A DNA stretch of 64,000 bases, from NCBI RefSeq assembly GCF_004027225.2, contig NC_044297.2, positions 5,290,047 to 5,354,046 on the forward strand. The letters run 5' to 3'. Numbering within the stretch: position 1 is the first letter of the stretch; every line of letters starts with the position of its first letter. This DNA comes from Strigops habroptila (Eukaryota > Chordata > Aves > Psittaciformes > Psittacidae). Below the pieces are notes generated by a model. That model was not told the origin of the DNA. It saw only the letters and a program-made list of their open reading frames with translations, and did not search any database. Positions 47,823 to 57,060 of the stretch are shown piece by piece. Position numbers and translations under genes: made by a program.

Positions 47823-48970
47823 AGAAGTGCCAGGCTGCATCTCTCCACCAAGGCGAGAGGAGGAGGAGGGCAGAGATTCAAACACTAATGAGTCCTTTGC
47901 AGATGTACATAGACACACGTGCACAGATACTAACCACCAAACAACAAAAAGCCCCTTTCTTTGACTGCCTTTCTGCTGCCTTTGCAGCCATCTGGCCCTC
48001 CTGGGGAAGGCTCCGTTTCTCCATACTTAAAGGATTTGTAAATTCACTGCAAACAAGAGAAGCAGCAGAGGCAGCGGAGCCACGCGCCTGCCCGGCAGCG
48101 GGCTTTGATGGCCCATCTGGCGAAGCACTGCGTTCCTGCCCGCAGTCTCATGTCCCCTGTCTGCAAGAGAGGCAGAAACGCACCCAGGAAAACCGGGCAC
48201 CGGTAATGAGTTGTTTAATTACACATCCAGCAGCTGCAGAGGATGGGCAGCACCAGCCACTGCAGGCCAGGGGCATTTCTGGCTCTGCTGGGGCATTTCT
48301 CATGTCCCCATGCTCCTTCCCTGGCTCTGCACAAGCCCTGAACGGACCTTGGAGCCTCCCTTGCCTCACTCCCTGCCTCCGTTTCCCTCCTGCTGAAATG
48401 AAATGGATGCCAGCAGCATTTCTGCCAGCCACGATGGAGATAAGGCACATGCAGCGAGCAGGGCTTATCTTCTGCTAGGTCTTGGCTTTCCAGCCAGGTA
48501 GGTCAGGCAAAAAAAAAGAGGGAAGGATTTATTTTGTCTCTAGTTCAAGACTGACAAGGACACGGCTTAATCTAGGACAGGCATGCTTGAAATCCTTGTG
48601 CTTTAAAGTTAATTCATAGGGCAAATTTTTGCCACATTGGTATAAGCTTTCCCTTTGACTGGGATTGCATTGTCAGTGCTTCTGATTAAGCGGAATCATG
48701 GATGTAAATCAGGAGCAGCCCTGGGAAGTTTCTGGCATTGCATTCTTGTCACTGTGATCGCTGGTCCAAATCAACAGCATCTCCATAAACCTGTGTGACA
48801 TTGCGTCAGACCAGAGACTGCCCTGGTATAAATCTGGAGTGGTGCTTGATCGTGATATTAATTTTAAGGGCGAAAGAAGGAAAAGATGCTTCAAGGTCCT
48901 TCAGGGTGTGGAGGAGACTGTGTTCAGCTGTGACTGAAAGTTAATCTTCATCCATCCTTAGTCAAGAGCC
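47823..48970. other. Spacer with CpG-enriched patch and possible exon
   Basis: A plus-strand frame is open from 47819 to 48478 (219 codons), starting inside the preceding CR1 tail. Within it, 47988-48202 is bounded by a plausible acceptor and donor, and 48060-48205 is enriched in CpG. From 48535 the sequence becomes AT-rich and complex. I recognise no protein similarity in the frame. Confidence 0.45.
48535..48715. other. Candidate conserved noncoding element
   Basis: The block contains GCTTTAAAGTTAATTCATAG, GGCAAATTTTTGCC (an exact 14-bp palindrome, apart from its A/T centre) and CTGATTAAGCGGAATCATGG. It is complex AT-rich sequence without repeat similarity. Confidence 0.36.
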
Positions 48971-49140
48971 TAGGGGTTGGAAGGGACCTTAAAGCTCATC
49001 CAGTTCCAACTCCCTGCCACAGGCAGGGACACCTTCCACTAGAGTAGGTTGCTCCAAGCCCCTGTGTCCAACCTGGCCTTGAACACTGCCAGGGATGGGG
49101 CAGCCACAGCTTCTCTGGGCACCCTGTGCCAGCGCCTCAC
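48971..49140 (-). mobile_element. CR1: CR1 LINE 3' end lacking the tail
   Basis: An antisense copy starts abruptly at TAGGGGTTGGAAGGGACC. The ~25 bp that should hold the ATTCTATG tail are absent or unrecognisable. It ends at GTGCCAGCGCCTCAC. It carries GGATGAGC. It lies 1.15 kb from the opposite-strand copy at 47577-47822. Confidence 0.94.
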
Positions 49141-50447
49141 CATCTCTGACCTGAGCACTCAAAAATGGGTGAGGAACAGGTTCTCCTGGAAGGAGACACC
49201 CTGGATCCAGCCTGGGCTGAGTTGGTTCACCGAGGAAGCTCGAGGGCAGCACACCCACCCCAGCTGTGAGCACCAGCCATGGCTCTACTCGGTGAGATGC
49301 TTTAGATGCAGCCATTGTTTGCTGCCCCTCCCTCCCTGCCTGGATAACAGCAGTATTGATCAGAGTGCCTATGATTTCTAAGTAATTCTCAGCAGCCAAC
49401 GCCAATGGCTTTGTTAATATCAAGAGGCAGATACTGTGTGAACTGTCTTGTCTGGAGATGGCAGCCGGAAGAACGGACCTGCCTGCGCCAGAAAGCAGCC
49501 CCAACCACTGCCTGCTGCCCAGCCTGGCAATAACAGGCGAAAAAAGTCCTATGATGAGTTGGGTGCCGTATCGTTTCTAAACCCTGGCCCCCACAGCCAT
49601 GGGATCCCACCCCGGGATAGAGAGATTCCCCAGGCACTTTGTCAGCTGGCAGAGAGATGCCACCTGAGCTGGCACCAAGCTGCAAATCAGGCTTGCTTTT
49701 TGCAGTATATACATATGGAGTGAGGTTTATTTATGAGGGGGAAGAGCCTATAAAGAAGAGTTATGTTGTCCAAGAAGAGCTGATTTATATCCCGGCAAAC
49801 TTGAGGCGGTAGCTCAGCATGGGGAATGACAACCTCTGACAGGTGGCCATGAATAAATCCAGAAGTTTTCCTGCCTCTGGTAGCCGGTGGCCAAATCCTT
49901 CAGCATGTTAAAGAAACCTCCAACTGCTGTGATTTTAATAGGCAAGAGGTGGGGAGTAGAACGGGAGAGACCCGCCGTGCTCCAGCGCAGGATTGGGCTT
50001 TTTCCTTTGGCTTTTTAAGCGTTCCTCTCGTGACTGCTGAGTCCAGAGCATGGTCAAGAGCAGTCCTCTTGGCAGTATGGTTTTCATTACAACCACCCAT
50101 GCATGAAGTGCCTAATTAGGTCCCCGTGCCAGCGTCCCTGCTGCTGGTTTGACAGCCCGTGTCCCAGCCTGCCCAGGGCTGTCGCTCCAGCTCCAGCACT
50201 GATCTGTATGCAGCTGCCTGCTCTGGCAGCACTGCCCGCTGCAGCTCTGGTGTCTGCATGTGTAATAGCATGGAGAGGAGCCAGATGGGTGCTAAGTGGA
50301 GTCCTGACAATGATGCACGAACCCGTCACATTCCCAGGCTCCGGCAGGATGTGACAAGCAAATGCCGAGCTCTCCGAGACGAGTCAGTGCTGTGGAAGAG
50401 GCAAAGCATCTGCATCTACATCTACCATGTGCCAGACTCATAAGACC
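49141..50447. other. Unique noncoding stretch
   Basis: No gene is recognised. AT-rich sequence with GAGGTTTATTTATGAGGG and GAGCTGATTTATATCCCGGC lies at 49695-49800. The rest is GC-moderate, including GCAGCTGCCTGCTCTGGCAG-type sequence near 50210. No repeats. Confidence 0.6.
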
Positions 50448-50852
50448 AGATCAAGAGCAGCTCTGAGGAGAAGGACTTGGGGGTGTTGGGTGACGAGAAG
50501 CTCCCCATGAGCCATCAGTGTGTGTTTGAGCCCAGAACACCCCCATGTGCTGGGCCGCACCCCCAGGTTGAGGGAGGGGATTCTCCCCCTCTGCTGCGCT
50601 CTGGAACAGGAGATTGAGATGAGCTCTGAGGCAGAAGCTCTTCCCTGTGAGGGTGCTGAGGCGCTGGCACAGGGTGCCCAGAGAAGCTGTGGCTGCCCCA
50701 TCCCTGGCAGCGTTCAAGGCCAGGTTGGACACAGGGGCTTGGAGCAACCTGCTCTAGTGGAAGGTGTCCCTGCCCGTGGCAGGGGGTTGGAACTGGAGGA
50801 GCTTTAAGGTCCCTTCCAACCTAAACCAGTCCGTGACTCCATGATTCTATGA
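50448..50852 (+). mobile_element. CR1: CR1 LINE with reverse-transcriptase C-terminal remnant and internal deletion
   Basis: A sense copy reaches further 5' than any other here. Bases 50456-50524 translate to a segment including EEKDLGVLGDEKLPMS, recognisable as the CR1 ORF2 C-terminal region downstream of the reverse transcriptase core. After about 75 bp of degraded sequence, GGTTGAGGGAGGGGATTCTC matches the next ORF2 block and then jumps directly to GGAGATTGAGATGAGCTC of the 3' UTR, so several hundred bases are deleted. It ends with ATGATTCTATGA and carries the GGAGGAGC variant. It is a dead element. Confidence 0.92.
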
Positions 50853-52319
50853 GATGTGTCAATCACCAGGCAGAGCTCCCTACCTGCAGCTGACATCCGT
50901 GGAAAACACCTGACCTAAGCCCCAGAGGGACAGTTGCACAGATATCACCCATAGAGTCCTCTGAGCTCTGCAAAGCCTGAGGACAGCAGAGTTTATGTCC
51001 TTCAACCATTTTGCCATGAAATCAGAAACCCATGGCCCCTTGCAGCCCAGTTTCCAAAGGAAATGAGGCTCGTGCATGCCTGTGCCTCCACATTCCCCTC
51101 CCTAACAGTTCAGTTTGCTGACCTCTTTCAACCACAATGTGCCAAAAGGCACACTGGTTTGGGTCTCTATGAAGACAGAGCTCCTATAAGGCACCACCAT
51201 AGGAAATGAGCTTTGCAAAGCTACCCATGTACATAAGTCCTCTTTTTCCACCTGGGAAAAAGCTGTAAAGGAGCAACAGGAGGGTTTTGTGGCTTTACAG
51301 GGGGTTGCCTTCAGCAGGCCCTGTGCTGGCAATACCCACACAGGCCATTTGCACTGTGCTGCCAGCATGAGTTACTACCCCTTGAGCTTTCCTGGTCCTT
51401 CTGTGCTGGGGAGTCATTTCACACACGCCTGGTGTTTCCCAGATTGACCGTGCTGATGGGGTGATGCTTCCTGGGCAAATATTTTTTGCTGCTTGTGCAC
51501 TAAATCCCACACAAGCTCCTGTCTGAGGAGCCCCAGAGAGGAACTGGGCACTGTTGTGCCTCAGAAGATGGGCACATGGCAGGGAGGATGTTCCTGAATC
51601 TGGTTGTGCCACTTCGGGAGCTCATAAACTGCTGCAGGCAGCAGACAAACACCAGCAGTGCTATTAGCTGAACACACCATCACCTATCTGACAACCCACG
51701 TGCTGACAAGAAGTTTAATTGCTGCATTGTAAAGCTGGGGCCAGGCACAAACGCCTGGAGCTGATGCTTTTCAGCTCATAGTATCAACAGATTTATTTGC
51801 TAGTAAACCCTCCCAGAGTGGAGACAAGGGGGTTTGTGGGCACATAAAGCAGAATTCACACCAACTTGACGCATCCCAGGTATCTGAGCTGCTTCCCCTC
51901 CCCTGGATCCCATCCCGCTTGGGTCCACCCATCATTAACAGCATGGCCATACTCCTCGCTCCTCCAAACATCAGGTTTAGCATCACCAAAGAGCTGAATT
52001 ATTCCTGGTTCATCCCAGCCCCAAGATGCAGAACACACACTGGCCCCACCAGCAAACACTCGCTGCCTTCAGCTCTCGGCACTGGCACTCCACAGGGCTC
52101 CCTTCTCGGCAAAGGCAAGTGAGTAATTAGCTCCTGTCTGTTGCTATAATCACTCAGCTTCTGGCTTCATTCACCACAGTGCTTTGGATGTGATTAATTT
52201 CTTGCTTACGAAAGGTGAAGCCATGCACAGCCCTGGCTCCGCAGCCCCATTCCCAGCCTGTTCCATAAGCCAGCGGCATGGCAGCTTCTCCCCACCCCAC
52301 CGCCTGCCAGGGCTACATT

Positions 52320-52460
52320 TGTTAGAGGTGAACGTACAGTTTAATTTCTAAAATCAGCCAGCCGTGGATGCGGTGTATGAATTAGGCTGATAATGAAATA
52401 TCCGTACTGAATGTTTGATGAAGAGGCGCCTGGCAGCAGCTTTCACTTGAGCTCTATCTA
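52320..52460. other. Candidate conserved noncoding element
   Basis: The block contains GTACAGTTTAATTTC, GAATTAGGCTGATAATGAA and GCTCTATCTAATTGCTCCC, with retained CpGs (GAACGTAC, GCCGTGGATGCGG, ATCCGTAC, GAGGCGCC). Retained CpGs inside AT-rich unique sequence suggest constraint, but this is inference. Confidence 0.37.
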
Positions 52461-52697
52461 ATTGCTCCCAAATATCTGAAGAACCGTTTTGGGAAGTTTG
52501 TAGAGGGGAAGATCTTTGATTCTTTGCAAACACAACACTCTCTAGTTCCGATTAACGTTATGATGCTTGCTGCCGAAAAAGCCCATTCATTTCGGTGAGT
52601 AAACAAGAGAAAGGAGCAAAAGGGACTCTGGGCTGATAGCCTGCAAATAATGTTTTCTGTTTGCTGGGTCTTTCCACCTATGATGGCACTAAAAAGC

Positions 52698-52729
52698 GGG
52701 GGGAGGGGGGGGACGGGGGACGGGACGGG
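52698..52729 (+). promoter_or_regulatory. G-quadruplex-forming motif
   Basis: Five G-runs of 6, 8, 5, 3 and 3 bases are separated by loops of only one or two bases (A or AC). This satisfies the usual G3+ with 1-7 base loops rule with a run to spare, and such short loops give very stable structures. The run lies in otherwise unremarkable sequence and is not part of a CR1. Confidence 0.85.
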
Positions 52730-53396
52730 AAAGAAGGGCTTTTAAAACTTCACTTCTCAATTTATTGCATGGCGTCCTGCAGCCAACAGCAAAATGAAAT
52801 AGGTCCTTGTTATCTCTCCTCCCCCCAGAAAGAGACAAGCTGTACAGGAGAAATAGATAATTTCTATCTGCTTTTTTTATATGCTTCATAAAAGCCATTG
52901 TTGCAGGCGTGTAAAATATATGTAGCTTGTAGAAATATGTTTAAAGATGTAATTTTTAAAACGGTCTGCTGGAATTCCTTGGGAAAGCTGCACAGCCCTG
53001 CGCCCCTCCCAGGCTGATCCCCAGCCTGCCCTCATCCTGCAGCTTCTCCTGTATTTCCCTCCATGACCTCAGCGATGTGTCGTGGCTGGAGCTGACTCAT
53101 TCCCATGCAGCTCCAGGTATGGCACCAACTCAGCAGCTCGGCAAATGAGCCAGTGAAAACTGTTTTGTCTATCGATCTATCTACCCCGTGAGCGAGCCAG
53201 CAGCCACTCCATCACCGAGCAGAGCTGCTCCTGCTCCCATAGCCTGCTTTTTTGAGGAAATAAAGAGGTGGGGAGATGAACTTCGCCGTGCATCCCCTGC
53301 TCCTTGTGCCCCAGCCCATGGGCAATGCACTGAGAGTGACGTAGTGGTGGTCAGAGAAGTGGTTTGCACTCCAGGATTTGGAGGACTTGGCTTTAC

Positions 53397-53456
53397 CTAT
53401 ATACACATCTATAAATATACGTGTGCTATATATATACACACACATATACAAATGCA
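53397..53456. repeat. Alternating pyrimidine-purine low-complexity segment
   Basis: A degenerate mixture of TATA and CACA units (CTATATATATACACACAC) spans about 60 bp. It could adopt altered helical forms but is most simply a decayed dinucleotide microsatellite. Confidence 0.75.
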
Positions 53457-54289
53457 TGCTCCATTGTTTCTCCATTGCCCTTGCCCAGACGCTTGCACTG
53501 GTGCCAGGGGGATACAAGATGCAACTAGAGACGGAAAATCAATGCCAAAGAGGCGAAATGCTTCTCAAAAATTTAGTGGGTGTTTTGGGGCAGAATAAGG
53601 GACCAAACCCAGGGTTTCCAGAAGCATTCCAGAGACCCGCAGCGCTCAAGCACAGAGTGAGCAGCCGAAGATGCCAAGGCACGGCATGGGGCAGCACAGA
53701 TGGGTTAACCAACAGGTTGGAGAGGAATTGGTATGCAAGCTGCAGCCAAGGTTGCCTTTATATCAGAGCCTCGCAAAGGCAATTCTCAGCAATTGATATA
53801 AAAAGGTGTCGGTTCTGGTTTAAGTACTGTATTACCAGCAAAGATTTATCTGCTTCAAAGGCAGGCCTCATGCCACCGAGGGAATAAACAGCTCTTCTCC
53901 TTATCTCTTTCGCATAGCACAATATTTTCTCTGTTTGACTGGCTCAAAAAAGACTTTTTCTTCCAATTTCTTATTCATATATTGTAATATAGAGCAAACC
54001 CCCCAAACCTCCCTGGGTATCTCCTAAGGAAAATGGCTTATTGGGGTCACTGGGGAGAATGGAGGCTTGGCTTGTGCCCCTGAAACATGGAGGCTTGGAG
54101 CTGAGCCATCGTGAGCGTGGCACTGATGCACAACGCAAAAGCTTTTCCATCTAGGAAATAATAGTAATAATTATAAATAACCCTTCTGAGTGAAATGGCA
54201 GCCACAAGCACTGCCAATACACTGTGTGTATCCCCAGTGGATGCTGGAGCATCTCCTAATTTACACCCCAAAGGAGCAGACTCGGATCT

Positions 54290-54450
54290 GCTACATTTTC
54301 ACAGCTACCCTGCCCATCTACAGCGTGCTTGTTTATGCATCAGCTATTGCACTGTGGAATTAACATAAAGCATCATACAGCAGAGACACGTTTAATTTAG
54401 ATGATTACACTAATTATTCTACAACACAATTTTAAAAGCTACAAGCTCCT
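54290..54450. other. Candidate conserved noncoding element
   Basis: The block contains GCTTGTTTATGCATCAGC, GTGGAATTAACATAAAGC and GTTTAATTTAGATGATTAC followed by ACTAATTATTC. It is complex AT-rich sequence without a transposon signature, and one of the most enhancer-like pieces here by eye. Confidence 0.37.
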
Positions 54451-54917
54451 GAGAGAACAACCGGGAAAACAAAAAATCCCCTCCAAAAATCACATAATGG
54501 CTGAGAGCTCCTGTAACAAACTGCAATCCACAGCATAACAACTAGTGTAGTTAGAAGTGCTTAATGCCACTAAATACCTGATTTCATTCTGATCAGGGAC
54601 ACAGTTTAGTTGGAGCAGAAGAGATGATTTGGAACTTCACAAGGCTGTTACTGCTGACTGGCTGGGTTGCCTTTCTGGGGGGAACACAGTGGAAAAATGA
54701 ATTTTGGAAGAGCTGGGGAAATAGATCAGATTATTATTTTTATGATTTTTAAACCTGAGACAACCACGTTTAGGACTGAGTCTCACACAGGACAGCCTGG
54801 AAAAGCACCAGGAACTTGAGCAAAGCCTCAAGGTGTTTGACAGTGCAAAAGGCAGGAAATGTTCAGGAGCTGTGGCCATTCTGTTCCATGACAGTAATTA
54901 GACATCAATCACATCTC

Positions 54918-55186
54918 AATGGCTTTAACCTGCCAGAGGGGAGATTGAGATGAGCTCTGAGGCAGAAGCTCTTCCCTGTGAGGGTGCTGAGGCGCTGGCA
55001 CAGGGTGCCCAGAGAAGCTGTGGCTGCCCCATCCCTGGCAGTGTTCAAGGCCAGGTTGGACACAGGGGCTTGGAGCAACCTGCTCTAGTGGAAGGTGTCC
55101 CTGCCCATGGCAGGGGTTGGAACTGGATGAGCTTTAAGGTCCTGTCCAACCCAAAGAAGTCTGGGATTCATTCTACGATTCTATGA
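54918..55186 (+). mobile_element. CR1: CR1 LINE 3' end, about 270 bp
   Basis: A sense copy runs from AATGGCTTTAACCTGCCAG through GGCAGAAGCTCTTCCCTGTG to GGGATTCATTCTACGATTC and CTATGA. The tail keeps at least two ATTCTAtG-type units. It carries GGATGAGC. It has high similarity to 42301-42562 over its whole length. Confidence 0.96.
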
Positions 55187-55980
55187 ATCTGAACCACCAT
55201 TTCCCCAGATGTGCTGCTGTTGCTGATCCGCCACAGCTGGACCTGCATCTGCTGGTACCCACGGTGCCGCCACCGCTTTGGGGGTCTTTATCAAGAGAAG
55301 GGCAGATACAACACCTGGTGCTTTATTAACAAGTAGTATTCCTTGTATTTGAAGGCTGCTTGTTGTAATTGTGCGATTAGCTTAGATATTTTCCTTATAA
55401 CTCATACCCAACACTGCTCACCCAAAGATCTCAAGAAGGAATGGTAATTAAAGATTTGTAAAACCTTCTGAGCCAAATATTCTTTGCTCTATGTGTGAGC
55501 TCAAGACTGAGAGTGGAGAGCTCCTGAATACTAAAAACACACCAGGGGAAGGAAAGAGATTTTCGGTATGCAAGAACTCTATGCATTTTATTGATCTTCC
55601 ACCCTGGGACTGAACCTGCACCACTGCACATTCCCCACCAGCCTCTCTCATGTTAACCAACACACAGAGCTCGCACCAGCCCATGCAGCATCCCCCACCC
55701 AGCATAAAGAGCAACCAAACCAGGGGGAGGGACCAACTCGTTAATGCTTCTCCATGATTAACTGTGTGCTAGTAATTAGCTGAAGGAGGTCAGAGCTTGA
55801 ACTGTAGCTGGAACCGTTTCTGATGAGCCTGATGGTTCATGTACTCATAAAACCTTGACAGGGTACAAGTGCATTAGTGCATTGCAGCTGAGTTGTCTTC
55901 TCTCCCCACAGGTTTCCCAGGCAAAGGCAGCATCGGGCTGATCCGATTTGATTATCCCAGCTAATATTTTCCCACTCACT

Positions 55981-56034
55981 GTTAATTATGATGATTAGAG
56001 TTAATTACTGCTGATTAGAATTAGAGTTATGAGT
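55981..56034. promoter_or_regulatory. Tandem TAATTA / GATTAGA homeodomain-type cluster
   Basis: A 19-bp unit (GTTAATTAtgatGATTAGA) is followed directly by a 20-bp unit (GTTAATTActgctGATTAGA) and a partial third (ATTAGAGTTATGAG). Each unit has one palindromic TAATTA and one GATTA core, both classic homeodomain-type sites. The spacing is nearly constant. This could be a short minisatellite or a functional homotypic cluster. Binding is inferred from motif only. Confidence 0.6.
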
Positions 56035-56869
56035 AGGTGCATTGTGGGAAGCTGGACAGGGGTCACCAGTGCCGAGCCCAGACCTCAGGGCTGGGGCTCA
56101 GCACCCACTTGTGGAGCTTTTCTGTTCCTTCCCTGTGTGACCTTGGTCAAATGCTTCCCCCCTTCTGCTCCCCTGCAGAGCTCTTGCTGCCCATGCCCAG
56201 CTCTTTGGGCAGCCAAATAGGTGTGAGCCACACGTGTGGATGCCCAACAGCAGAGGAACATCCTCCCTTTACACCTCTGGAAGATACTGTCACATAAATA
56301 ACAGTGAGAACTGAGCTGGAAGGACAGCAAAGTGCAAAACAGGGTTGAAAGCATGAGGCAGTGAATCCCTGTTTGGGGGCTACAAGGCTCAATACTTGTT
56401 GTGAGAAGAGTTTGAGCAGGAGCCTGACTGAGCTTCTGCTGTAGGGTTGCACTACCCACCGATAGCATCAGAAGTTGATTTTATCCTGAATTGCCTGCCA
56501 TTGCTGCCTCAATTTCCTAGCTGTGGTGGGGACGTTGCTATTAGCTACTGGAGGTGGCCACAGTCATGTTCCCCATCCAGCCATAGTGTGACAGATAAAG
56601 CAGAAATGGAATAATGTGGCATAATACTAAAGGGACTGTGACAAGGATGCTCTTCCCATGGCAGACACCCAGATTTAGGGGCTGTTAGAGTATAGATGTT
56701 CGACAATGTCAGCTGCAGGGACAAAGGACATATTCTGCTAAATAAAGTTGCTATTATCCTTGTGCAGCAGGAGGGAGGGATGGGCGCCCAGGGAGAGGCA
56801 AGGAGAGGAAGAGAGATTGAACAGGTAGTAAATTTTCAGAATTGCCCCCAAAAAGCATATCTACTAAGT

Positions 56870-57060
56870 AAATCCAATAGAGTGGGCTGTCTGTCTACAT
56901 ATAATGTATTCCTTATTAATAATGTAGCTATGATAGAGCCTTTTATTGATCTTCGTGTATAAATCTAACCCCCCTATGAATAAAAAATGTAATAAGATCT
57001 TGGAAATAGACTAAATAATAGCACATGAACCCTAAATGACAGGGATAAATTGCAGTGCTG
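56870..57060. other. Candidate conserved noncoding element
   Basis: The block contains CATATAATGTATTCC, TTATTAATAATGTAGC, GAGCCTTTTATTGATC and GACTAAATAATAGCAC. It is densely AT-rich and non-repetitive. Function is inferred. Confidence 0.34.

Larger units (their letters stand above)
50853..54917. other. Unique noncoding stretch with G-quadruplex motif
   Basis: No gene is recognised. Contents include candidate AT-rich elements at 52110-52210, 52320-52460 and 54290-54450, a strong G-quadruplex motif at 52698-52729, an alternating TA/CA low-complexity segment at 53397-53456, and AT-rich sequence at 53900-53990 and 54150-54185. A TGACTCA lies at 53093-53099. Confidence 0.6.

Noticed and set aside
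48989..49504. Minus-strand 171-codon open frame as a gene
   Set aside because: Its C-terminal third is CR1 3' UTR in sense orientation. The remainder has no recognised similarity.
53378..53887. Plus-strand 169-codon open frame as a gene
   Set aside because: It begins in the TA/CA low-complexity tract, which produces the Tyr/Ile/His-rich start. Nothing protein-like follows.
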